A stretch of 5,295 nucleotides of DNA from Clostridia bacterium (GCA_017503945.1 JAFVSB010000098.1:1-5295); one strand, 5' to 3'. Shown: positions 1 through 5,079, numbered from the stretch's first letter. Notes: generated from the letters alone by a model not told the origin. Numbers and translations: made by a program.

Positions 1-237
1 ATTGAACCACACAAAACAGTAGCACTTGGCAGCCATGGATGCATTAAGAGCAAAAGTGATAAAGAGTATTTCAAAAAAGGGCTTGCAGAAACTGTGAGCC
101 GATTAAACCCCAAAAATATAATCGTATATGGTGCTGCACCTGATAACATATTCAAACCATTCAAGGACATGGGCATCAACATCATTCCCTTTGAAAGCGA
201 GTTTTCAAAGTCCAGAAGAAGGTCGGTGATTGACTGA
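1..237 (+). CDS. DUF4417 family protein, C-terminal part (5' end outside window)
   Basis: This frame is open from the first base and ends at TGA 235-237, giving the last 78 residues of a longer protein. Visible motifs are VALGSHGC near the start, IIVYGAAPD in the middle and FESEFSKSRR near the end. From memory these match the end of DUF4417, a family of roughly 200 residues found in prophages and other mobile regions of Firmicutes. No biochemical role is established for it. Its stop overlaps the start codon of the toxin gene by one base (TGATG), so the two are probably translationally coupled. GC is about 40% by hand count, lower than the 54% of the first half of the next gene. The family call is moderately sure and the function is unknown. 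Confidence 0.7.
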   Translation: MEPHKTVALGSHGCIKSKSDKEYFKKGLAETVSRLNPKNIIVYGAAPDNIFKPFKDMGINIIPFESEFSKSRRRSVID

Positions 238-776
238 TGGGCGGAGGCGCAGGAGGAAATTTCGGCAACACCTGGGGCAGCATTTTGGATAAACTCAGTG
301 ACGGACTTGCAATCGCTTCATTGATTCCGGGGCTTGACACATTTGCTGACCTCGCCTCAATTCCCATCGATTTGGCTCGAGGAGATTTCGTGTCGGCAGG
401 ACTCAGCGCTCTTGGCGCAGTGCCATTTGTAGGTGAAGTTGCAGACTCGGCCAAGCTTGCTAAAATGGTGGATAAGGTCGGAGATGGAGTAAAAACTGTA
501 AATAAAAGCGACAAATTAGTAGATTCAGCTAAGGGAATTAAAAAATCTATTAAATATCCAGGAAACAATCCCAGTAAATCACCCGGCAAAGGATTTGAGT
601 GGCGAGGTAAATCTACTCCGGATAAAGGAAAAGGTAATTGGTATAACCCCAAAACGGGAGAAAAATGGAATTCCGATTTAAAACATGGTGACCCTATAGG
701 ACCACATTGGGATTATACTGATTCTAAAGGAAAACAATATAGAGTATTTCCTGATGGTCATTTTGAACTGAAATAG
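237..776 (+). CDS. Polymorphic toxin, type 37-like (Ntox37) C-terminal domain with pre-toxin region
   Basis: A 179-residue protein with three parts. Residues 1-14 are a glycine-rich hinge (MGGGAGGNFGNTWG). Residues 24-100 are a hydrophobic, Ala/Gly-rich segment (LIPGLDTFADLASIPIDLA, then GALPFVGEVADSAK-like text at about 58-74) of the kind that precedes toxin domains in Rhs and related clostridial polymorphic toxins. Residues 108-179 contain SPGKGFEWRGK, GNWYNPKTGE, GPHWDY (155-160) and a YRVFPDG end, matching my recollection of polymorphic toxin type 37. Such domains are predicted intracellular toxins, probably nucleases, but no catalytic residue can be assigned from here. There is no signal peptide, Rhs repeat or secretion module in this ORF. 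An in-frame stop at 231-233 makes ATG 237 the first possible start. The nearest purine-rich stretch (AGAAGG, 217-222) lies 14 nt away, so initiation probably depends on coupling to the DUF4417 gene. GC falls from about 54% (241-480) to about 37% (481-780), which marks a module boundary. Confidence 0.8.
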   Translation: MGGGAGGNFGNTWGSILDKLSDGLAIASLIPGLDTFADLASIPIDLARGDFVSAGLSALGAVPFVGEVADSAKLAKMVDKVGDGVKTVNKSDKLVDSAKGIKKSIKYPGNNPSKSPGKGFEWRGKSTPDKGKGNWYNPKTGEKWNSDLKHGDPIGPHWDYTDSKGKQYRVFPDGHFELK

Positions 777-780
777 GAGG
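775..780 (+). promoter_or_regulatory. Ribosome binding site of the immunity gene, overlapping the toxin stop codon
   Basis: AGGAGG begins inside the toxin stop codon (TAG 774-776) and lies 10 nt before ATG 791. A nearer ATG at 784-786 is followed at once by TAA and cannot be the start. The strong site, compared with the weak one before the toxin, would favour immunity protein over toxin synthesis. That consequence is an inference. Confidence 0.75.
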
Positions 781-790
781 TTAATGTAAA

Positions 791-1039
791 ATGAAAACTG
801 ATTGGAGATTGACAAATCAAAAAGAATATTTGTTTGGAAAAACTTTGTTAAAAGGCTCATTCAAGGTTTACAGAGAAGGTTGGGAACATGAGCATTGTGC
901 ATTTTGCTCTGAAAGAATCGATTCATCAACGACAATGGCATACTCCACAGAAGACCATTATCATTGGATATGCGAAGATTGTTTTAATGATTTCAAAAAG
1001 ATGTTTGAGTGGGTTGTAGTTCCATTGGAGAAAATCTAA
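791..1039 (+). CDS. Probable immunity protein with a Cys4 zinc-binding site
   Basis: An 82-residue protein starting 14 nt after the toxin stop behind a strong AGGAGG. It has two CxxC pairs, C36-A-F-C39 and C61-E-D-C64, embedded in WEHEHC and YHWICEDCFNDF, which suggests one bound zinc ion. The opening WRLTNQKEYL and the closing DFKKMFEW are features I recall from a family of small proteins often found next to polymorphic toxins. The expected role is to bind and block the type 37-like toxin encoded just upstream, in the cytoplasm. Position and shared low GC (about 38%, like the toxin domain) support a matched pair. No transmembrane segment or signal peptide is seen. The immunity role is inferred from context. 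A free-standing zinc-ribbon protein of other function remains possible. Confidence 0.75.
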   Translation: MKTDWRLTNQKEYLFGKTLLKGSFKVYREGWEHEHCAFCSERIDSSTTMAYSTEDHYHWICEDCFNDFKKMFEWVVVPLEKI

Positions 1040-1156
1040 CAGATAAATATAAACAAAATAAAATTGCGCTCATATATTATCGGAGAAAACCTGTGCAAAC
1101 GCAGTCTAAGCCAGTTTACGGTAATGTATATGCAAGGGGGTTATTTGAACTTTCTA
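1040..1156 (+). other. Intergenic spacer without a recognised signal
   Basis: This AT-rich stretch follows the immunity gene. I see no convincing intrinsic terminator for the toxin/immunity operon here and no credible gene. An open frame of 22 codons (ATG 1125 to TAG) runs into the promoter below and is most likely chance. Confidence 0.5.
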
Positions 1157-1185
1157 TTGATAAAACGTAAAACCTGTGTTATAAT
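1157..1185 (+). promoter_or_regulatory. Strong sigma-A promoter with extended -10
   Basis: The -35 box is TTGATA (1157-1162), the spacer is exactly 17 bp, and the -10 box is TATAAT (1180-1185). TG at 1177-1178, one base before the -10, makes it an extended -10 promoter. Transcription should start near 1191-1192, which is exactly where the first helix of the leader RNA begins. Confidence 0.85.
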
Positions 1186-1191
1186 AATATA

Positions 1192-1403
1192 GTCACATAA
1201 ATCTAATTGAATATAAGGTAGAGGATTTTTATTTTAAAGGGATAGTTGTGCCCATTTATCATATAATAACCATAAATTTAGCAAAAATGCAAATTCTTCC
1301 AGGTTATTGTGTGATTAAAATCCCACTTTAATTAGGTTTGTGTGACAACAATCGGAATTTGCGTTTTTCAGTGTGCAGACAACGATTGTTTGCACACTTT
1401 TTT
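1192..1403 (+). ncRNA. Structured leader RNA or small RNA of unknown class, with candidate terminator/antiterminator switch
   Basis: From the predicted start of transcription the RNA can fold into a long rod. P1 pairs 1192-1208 with 1330-1346 (17 bp, two G-U, no mismatch). P2 pairs 1234-1243 with 1320-1331 (10 bp around a 2-nt AC bulge; its last two bases overlap P1). P3 pairs 1258-1271 with 1302-1315 (14 bp, two G-U). An apical hairpin pairs 1275-1283 with 1288-1295 (one bulged A, AAAA loop). A 25-nt purine-rich strand (1209-1233, containing AAGGTAGAGG) is left unpaired opposite nothing. The 3' strand of P1 overlaps a segment, 1340-1354, that can pair with the 3' half of the terminator (13 of 15 positions), so P1, antiterminator and terminator compete. 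The layout fits an attenuator or riboswitch controlling the gene at 1426. It could instead be an independent small RNA of about 212 nt. I recognise no known riboswitch signature. Confidence 0.6.
1371..1403 (+). terminator. Intrinsic terminator at the end of the leader RNA
   Basis: GTGTGCAGACAA (1371-1382) pairs with TTGTTTGCACAC (1386-1397), a 12-bp stem with one G-U and a CGA loop, followed by six T residues (1398-1403). It lies between the promoter and the gene at 1426, so it must be overridden for that gene to be expressed from this promoter. Confidence 0.85.
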
Positions 1404-1425
1404 AATTTGAAAGGAATTACCAAAG

Positions 1426-1764
1426 ATGATTGAAAGCAAAAATAAAATGAGCGCCGATGAATTGTTGCAATTTTTGATTGCAGCTGAAAGCGAAGGGCGT
1501 AAGCTAAATTTTCTTGAGGATATATATTATCGTCAATTAAATGCAACCGATGGCGCACCCATCGATGAAGAAGAAATCCAAAAGCTCACCGAAAAAGCCG
1601 ATAAGCTCATGGATAAATTCCTGAGCCCTTTGCCCGAAGAACACCGCAGGGCTTATGCAGAATATGAAGCGGCGTCTAATCATCTTAATGGACGATTGAT
1701 GTATTATAGCTTCAAACAAGGCGTGAAATATTATAAAGAGCTTTTAAATCTGATAGATAATTAA
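1426..1764 (+). CDS. Small hypothetical protein, DUF6809-like
   Basis: A 112-residue acidic, mostly helical protein without a signal peptide or membrane segment. The start ATG 1426 is supported by AAGGA (1411-1415) 10 nt upstream and lies 22 nt after the terminator T-tract. A second in-frame ATG at 1447 lacks such a site. The body (FLEDIYYRQL at 29-38, a helical EEEIQKLTEKADKLMDKF stretch at 48-65, an EYEAASNHLNG stretch at 79-89, and YSFKQGVKYYKELL at 94-107) resembles DUF6809, small clostridial proteins that run from an 'LEDLYYG'-like opening to an 'F..GFRLG' helix. The match is loose and from memory, and the function is unknown. The promoter and structured leader in front suggest tightly controlled expression. 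The gene stands alone and is followed by a large hairpin. Confidence 0.65.
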   Translation: MIESKNKMSADELLQFLIAAESEGRKLNFLEDIYYRQLNATDGAPIDEEEIQKLTEKADKLMDKFLSPLPEEHRRAYAEYEAASNHLNGRLMYYSFKQGVKYYKELLNLIDN

Positions 1765-1771
1765 TCATAAA

Positions 1772-1814
1772 ACTAAGTGACTGCCTCACTTTTTTAGTGA
1801 GGCAGCCACTTAGT
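1772..1814 (+). terminator. Near-perfect 19-bp hairpin after the DUF6809-like gene
   Basis: ACTAAGTG-A-CTGCCTCACT (1772-1790) pairs with AGTGAGGCAG-C-CACTTAGT (1796-1814) around a TTTTT loop, with one A/C mismatch. It begins 7 nt after the stop codon, as a terminator would. No T-tract follows on the plus strand. On the minus strand only a short TTTTAT follows. It may be a weak terminator, an mRNA-end stabiliser or a palindromic repeat. Confidence 0.55.
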
Positions 1815-1815
1815 C

Positions 1816-1883
1816 TGCAATTCAATTAAATGCTTTCCTTGAGTAGACGAATGGGATTAATCAAAACTCAAGTTTTAATTGCA
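1816..1883. repeat. Nested short inverted repeats between hairpin and MITE-like element
   Basis: TGCAATT (1816-1822) is inverted at AATTGCA (1877-1883), and inside it CTTGAGT (1838-1844) is inverted at ACTCAAG (1866-1872). Together they could form a hairpin with a 21-base loop. The arms are short and AT-rich, so chance is possible. There is no gene in this stretch. Confidence 0.3.
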
Positions 1884-1909
1884 TGCTAAATTATTGTTTG
1901 GCGGTTTAT

Positions 1910-1956
1910 CTGTCATTCCGAGTGATAGCGAGGAATCTCGTTTTTGAGATTCTTCG
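1910..1956. repeat. Truncated dispersed repeat of the TGTCATTCCGAG type
   Basis: The stretch opens with TGTCATTCCGAG (1911-1922) and contains CGAGGAATCTC (1929-1939) paired with GAGATTCTTCG (1946-1956), an 11-bp stem with one G-U and a GTTTTT loop. I recall this pattern as a common dispersed intergenic repeat in Clostridia, whose full form returns to a sequence like CTCAGAATGACA. That closing half is missing here. Short open frames across it (SLSLGMTDK-like on the minus strand) are the usual spurious products of this repeat. Confidence 0.6.
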
Positions 1957-2010
1957 GCTTCGCCTGCAGAGGTTTTCTCCAAGAACATCCAAGAGTTTTT
2001 GCGCCAATTG

Positions 2011-2122
2011 TGCATGTTGCAAGGTTTGGGTGTGCTTTTGCAGCGGCTCTGCAGAAACGGCAAGCTCTGCTTGCTGTTTCGAAGCCGAAGCGGAAAAAGT
2101 ATACCCAAACCTGCGAAGTGCA
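2011..2122. repeat. Long imperfect palindrome, about 112 bp
   Basis: The two halves mirror each other outward from a TCT centre (2066-2068). GAAACGGCAAGC (2054-2065) pairs with GCTTGCTGTTTC (2069-2080), CGGCT (2044-2048) with AGCCG (2083-2087), GGTTTGGGT (2022-2030 region) with ACCCAAACC (2103-2111), and TGCA (2011-2014) with TGCA (2119-2122). As RNA it would form a long hairpin in either direction. No T-tract follows on the minus strand, so it is not a classic terminator for degV, although it lies 20 nt beyond its stop codon. Most likely it is the core of the repeat element. Confidence 0.55.
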
Positions 2123-2141
2123 TTATTTACTAAACAATAAT

Positions 2142-3005
2142 TTATCTTCTATATATTATTCCAAGCACATTTGGTCCTGCGTTTATGGCAATGATGCAGC
2201 CAACGGGATATTCAAGCGTGGGCGGCACATCCATCGTTTCATACACCTTGTCGCGGAATTTGTCATACATTTCCATGTTGCTTCCGCTTACTATCATATA
2301 TGGTGAGCCTGGCTCTCTGTCTTCATTGACCATCTTCAGCATTTCGCCAATGACCTTTTTCTCGCCTCTTATTTTGGCTATGATTTTGGATTCGCCGTCT
2401 TCAAAAGTGATGACGGGCTTTAAGCCCAGCGCATCACCCACAAAAGCTGCCGCGGCAGACACTCTGCCGCTTTTTTTGACGCATTTTAAATCAAGCGGCA
2501 CAAAGAGTATGCGCGAATGGTCTATCCAGTCTTTGATTGCAGCAACCACTTCGTCGGCGCTTTTGCCCTCTTTTGCCAAGCGTGCACCGATTACCGCACC
2601 ATAGCCATATGCCATGCTGTAGGTTTTGGAGTCGATGATGTGCACCTTTAAGGCATCTCTGGCGTCGGGGTTTTCGTCATAAAAATCTTCAAGCTCAAGC
2701 ACTGTGCCCTGATAGGTAGATGAGCCTTTGGAATTGATGCACACATATATCAGGTCGCTATAGCCTTCCTTCCATGCTTTGTGGCATGTGTCAGTAAAGG
2801 TGCCCGGTGCCATTCGTGATGATGAGGGGAGCTTTTCGCGTTCTTCAAGAATTTTGTAAAATTCTTCATTTGAAATGCTCACGCCGTCGAGATATTCCTT
2901 GTCACCGTCGATGATGGGAAGGGCATACACCTCGATGCCGAGCTCTTGTTGCAAGTTTTTGGGGATATCGGCAGTGGAATCCGATACGATTTTTATTTTA
3001 GACAT
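2142..3005 (-). CDS. degV: DegV-family fatty-acid-binding protein
   Basis: A 287-residue protein of normal family length. DegV/FakB proteins bind a fatty acid in the cytoplasm, and FakB members present it to the kinase FakA for phosphorylation and entry into phospholipid synthesis. Motifs in order: VSDSTADIP (7-15) in the N-terminal alpha/beta domain, the SSSRMAPGTF loop (61-70), SKGSSTYQ (92-99) at the place of the usual S-x-x-SGTYQ lipid-binding loop, DSKTYSMAYG (125-134), KKSGRVS (177-183), GLKP (194-197) and the closing INAGPNVLGIIY (274-285). In many relatives the closing motif has His before x-GPG, as I recall. Here it reads INAGPN, so lipid contacts may differ. Start ATG 3003-3005 is supported by AAAGGA on the minus strand (3015-3020) 9 nt upstream. 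The gene has its own promoter and is monocistronic. No fakA is present. The stop TAA lies in the terminal repeat of the neighbouring element. Confidence 0.9.
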   Translation of the reverse strand: MSKIKIVSDSTADIPKNLQQELGIEVYALPIIDGDKEYLDGVSISNEEFYKILEEREKLPSSSRMAPGTFTDTCHKAWKEGYSDLIYVCINSKGSSTYQGTVLELEDFYDENPDARDALKVHIIDSKTYSMAYGYGAVIGARLAKEGKSADEVVAAIKDWIDHSRILFVPLDLKCVKKSGRVSAAAAFVGDALGLKPVITFEDGESKIIAKIRGEKKVIGEMLKMVNEDREPGSPYMIVSGSNMEMYDKFRDKVYETMDVPPTLEYPVGCIIAINAGPNVLGIIYRR

Positions 3006-3046
3006 AATATTAATTCCTTTCGTAAGAAGTTGCTTATATTATGTAT

Positions 3047-3075
3047 ATTATATAGAAAAATAAAACTTTAGTCAA
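3047..3075 (-). promoter_or_regulatory. Sigma-A promoter of the degV-family gene
   Basis: Read on the minus strand: -35 TTGACT (3075-3070), spacer 17 bp, -10 TATAAT (3052-3047). Transcription should begin near 3040, giving a leader of about 35 nt before the start codon. This is a near-consensus constitutive promoter. No operator-like repeat is obvious around it. Confidence 0.85.
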
Positions 3076-3076
3076 G

Positions 3077-3110
3077 AAAATAAAACACCCATTTGGTAAA
3101 AAAATGGGTG
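3077..3110 (-). terminator. Intrinsic terminator on the minus strand just upstream of the degV promoter
   Basis: On the minus strand CACCCATTT (3110-3102) pairs with AAATGGGTG (3094-3086), a perfect 9-bp stem, followed by TTTTATTTT (3085-3077). It ends one base before the degV -35 box. It would stop leftward transcription arriving from 3111 onward, yet no minus-strand gene lies there within the window. Confidence 0.75.
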
Positions 3111-3184
3111 CATATGCCGTCAAAACCATTGTGCCGCATGACTTTGGCGTCACTTGGGCAAAAAGAAAACGACGCTCCTTTTTA

Positions 3185-3193
3185 TGCTACAAT
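3185..3193 (+). promoter_or_regulatory. Possible extended -10 promoter for the terminase genes
   Basis: TGC-TACAAT (3185-3193) has the extended -10 form and one mismatch to TATAAT. No good -35 box is seen 16-18 bp upstream. It lies about 25 nt before the TTG start. The preceding 3111-3184 holds no gene I can support. A 27-codon open frame there ends at the TAG at 3194-3196 and is probably chance. Confidence 0.45.
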
Positions 3194-3217
3194 ATAGTAT
3201 AGAAAGGAGTTTTTTAA

Positions 3218-3646
3218 TTGAACATAAATGACGCATCAGGCATTTCTTTCGAGGAATTTGCCGAAAAATACAAAAACGAATATGACGCGCTCACCTGTGA
3301 GGAGGCTCACTGCGACCGTACAAAACGCATACTTACCCTGTCTGACCGAATGCTCGACAAGCTCAGCCGTGCCATCGATGAGCTGAGCCAATGCGAAGAA
3401 CACGAAAAAAAGCGCACCAAAGAGGTGGAATATGACGCCGAGCTCAAAAAGCCCGTGATGGAGACCTACACAGAGACAGAGGTGTGCACTGTGAGGGAAA
3501 CTCTCATTGACACCTCGGCACTCAAGCAGCTTGTGTCCACTTTAAAAGACATCAAGGATATTCAAGAGAGCTATGCAAAGAGTGTATCGTCAGAGGATGA
3601 AGAGCACGGAGTGATCGTGATATCTGATGTGGAGGCAGAGCAATGA
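3218..3646 (+). CDS. Short phage terminase small subunit-like protein
   Basis: A 142-residue acidic, helical protein starting at TTG 3218. AAAGGAG (3203-3209) lies 8 nt upstream and an in-frame TAA sits directly before the TTG, so no longer start exists. Small terminases recognise phage DNA and recruit the large subunit to package it. Residues 34-58 (RTKRILTLSDRMLDKLSRAIDEL) and 99-118 (TSALKQLVSTLKDIKDIQES) match the oligomerisation helices I recall from clostridial small terminases, and the acidic end with GVIVISD matches their tail. The N-terminal helix-turn-helix DNA-binding domain normally ahead of these helices is absent, and the protein is shorter than the usual 180-250 residues. It overlaps the large terminase gene by 4 nt (ATGA), the expected gene order. 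The call leans on that position. A short divergent or an N-terminally truncated subunit are both possible. Confidence 0.7.
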   Translation: MNINDASGISFEEFAEKYKNEYDALTCEEAHCDRTKRILTLSDRMLDKLSRAIDELSQCEEHEKKRTKEVEYDAELKKPVMETYTETEVCTVRETLIDTSALKQLVSTLKDIKDIQESYAKSVSSEDEEHGVIVISDVEAEQ

Positions 3647-5079
3647 ATGTGATATGGACACCTCAGACAAAGCAGGCTATCTTTCAGTCGCGCCCCGAAT
3701 ATGAAGCTCTCTATGGGGGCGCTGCGGGAGGCGGCAAGTCCGACGCTATTCTCACCGAGGCACTCAGGCAGGTGCACATTGGGCACTACAGAGCGCTGAT
3801 ACTGCGCAAAACCTACCCTCAGCTATCGGAGCTGATCGACCGAAGCCGCGAGCTCTACACTGCTGCTTTTCCTAACGCACGCTACAACGAAACCAAGCAT
3901 GTGTGGCAGTTTGAATCGGGAGCCAAGATATATTTTGGCGCCATGCAGCACACTTCTGACCGCATCAACTATCAGGGCAAGCGTTATGATTTTATAGCCT
4001 TCGACGAGCTCACGCACTTTTCGTGGGACGAATATTCATATATGTTTTCCCGAAACCGCCCCTCGGGCAGCGGCACCAGGGTGTATATACGCTCTACCAC
4101 CAACCCCGGCGGCATAGGTCATGGCTGGGTAAAAGAGCGCTTCATCACAGCCGCGCCGCCGCTGACTCCCATCATAAGCAAAATGCAGGTTGCCTCGCCC
4201 GACGGCAAGCTCACTGAGGTCACTCGTGACCGTATTTTTGTGCCGTCTACTGTTTTTGACAACAAGCGATTACTCGAAAATGACCCGGGCTACATAGCCA
4301 ACTTGTCCATGCTGCCCCACAAGGAGCGTGAGGCTCTACTCTACGGCAACTGGGACAGCTTCTCGGGGCAGGTGTTTACCGAGTGGAAAAACGACCCCGC
4401 CCACTATGCCGACAGGTGCTTTACCCATGTTATCGACCCATTTGAAGTGCCAAAACACTGGAAAATATACCGCGGATTTGACTTTGGCTATTCCAAGCCG
4501 TATGCAGTGGAGTGGATAGCCGCCGACCACGACGGCAGAGCCTATGTGATAGCCGAGCTTTATGGCTGCACCGATACCCCCGACACAGGACTTCGCGACA
4601 CTCCCGCCGAAATTGCGCGCAAAATAAGAGAGCTTGAATCGTCTCACCCCAACCTAAAGGGCAAAAAAGTGCGCGGCATTGCCGATCCTGCCATTGCCAA
4701 AGCCGAGACCGGGCAGTCAATTGCCGACATGATGGCGCGCGAGGGCGTGTTCTTTGATTTTGGCGACCATCAAAGGCTCCCCGGCAAGATGCAATTTCAC
4801 TATCGCCTCGCATTTGACGACGGGGGCATACCGATGATGTATGTGTTCAAAAACTGCCGCCATTTCATTCGTACAGTGCCCAATCTCATCTATGACGAGT
4901 CAAATGTGGAGGATATCAACACCCACAGTGAGGATCATATATACGACTGTGTGCGCTATGTGCTCATGGCAAACCCCATCTCACCGCGCAAGAACGCATT
5001 GCAAAAGTCACTGCTCGGCGATGATCCGCTGGATATGTGCACTCAAAAGCTTGGGCGATATGATTTTTATAATGTTTAG
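3643..5079 (+). CDS. terL: Phage terminase large subunit (ATPase-nuclease)
   Basis: A complete 478-residue packaging motor that pumps phage DNA into the prohead and cuts it. ATPase domain: Walker A GGAAGGGKS (25-33, K32), Walker B FIAFDE (117-122, D121 with catalytic E122), coupling motif STTNPGG (151-157). C-terminal RNase H-like nuclease domain: first acidic residue in GFDFG (D280), second in GIADPA (D348), third in DHIYD (D431/D435) before the CVRYVL helix. All key residues are present, so the protein looks intact. The family is of Terminase_6 type. The start is at ATG 3643, 7 nt after GGAGG (3631-3635) inside the upstream gene and overlapping its TGA by 4 nt, so the two are co-translated. 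No portal gene follows within the remaining 216 bases, which hold strong hairpins instead. GC is visibly higher than in the left half of the window. Confidence 0.95.
   Translation: MNVIWTPQTKQAIFQSRPEYEALYGGAAGGGKSDAILTEALRQVHIGHYRALILRKTYPQLSELIDRSRELYTAAFPNARYNETKHVWQFESGAKIYFGAMQHTSDRINYQGKRYDFIAFDELTHFSWDEYSYMFSRNRPSGSGTRVYIRSTTNPGGIGHGWVKERFITAAPPLTPIISKMQVASPDGKLTEVTRDRIFVPSTVFDNKRLLENDPGYIANLSMLPHKEREALLYGNWDSFSGQVFTEWKNDPAHYADRCFTHVIDPFEVPKHWKIYRGFDFGYSKPYAVEWIAADHDGRAYVIAELYGCTDTPDTGLRDTPAEIARKIRELESSHPNLKGKKVRGIADPAIAKAETGQSIADMMAREGVFFDFGDHQRLPGKMQFHYRLAFDDGGIPMMYVFKNCRHFIRTVPNLIYDESNVEDINTHSEDHIYDCVRYVLMANPISPRKNALQKSLLGDDPLDMCTQKLGRYDFYNV

Larger units (their letters stand above)
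1887..2144. mobile_element. MITE-like element with 13-bp terminal inverted repeats, no transposase
   Basis: TAAATTATTGTTT (1887-1899) is exactly inverted as AAACAATAATTTA (2132-2144). If the outer TA on each side is a target duplication, the ends are TA-AATTATTGTTT...AAACAATAATT-TA, the arrangement of MITEs mobilised by IS630/Tc1-mariner transposases. The 258 bp between hold only palindromes and short open frames of Arg/Cys/Phe-rich composition typical of repeats, with no transposase. The right end provides the stop codon of the degV-family gene on the opposite strand. Assignment as a mobile element is an inference from the structure alone. AT-rich ends of this length could also arise by chance. 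Confidence 0.45.

Noticed and set aside
182..652. 156-codon open frame on the minus strand opposite the toxin
   Set aside because: It is a Pro/Ser-rich shadow of the toxin gene with no family resemblance.
1125..1193. 22-codon frame ending in the promoter
   Set aside because: It covers the -35 and -10 boxes and has no convincing ribosome binding site.
1212..1225. AAGGTAGAGG resembling the start of the lysine riboswitch
   Set aside because: The remaining conserved lysine-riboswitch blocks do not follow, and the helices seen here do not match its five-way junction.
1192..1403. Retron msr-msd or 6S RNA
   Set aside because: No reverse transcriptase is encoded nearby. The rod shape recalls 6S RNA, but the separate attenuator-like terminator and the closely following gene fit a leader better. 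6S is not fully excluded.
1192..1425. T-box leader upstream of the DUF6809-like gene
   Set aside because: The T-box sequence itself (AGGGTGGNACCGCG type) is absent before the terminator, and the downstream gene is not an amino-acid gene.
1772..1814. Efficient intrinsic terminator on the plus strand
   Set aside because: The stem is excellent but no T-tract follows it, so it is listed only as a possible terminator or repeat.
1944..2306. 120-codon open frame on the plus strand
   Set aside because: It runs through palindromic repeat sequence and then antisense into degV, and its composition is that of translated repeats.
2185..2604. 139-codon open frame opposite degV
   Set aside because: It is a shadow of the well-supported degV frame, with no ribosome binding site or recognisable motif.
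4336..4813. Minus-strand open frames opposite terL
   Set aside because: They are shadows created by the codon use of terL, and the terL frame contains all catalytic motifs.
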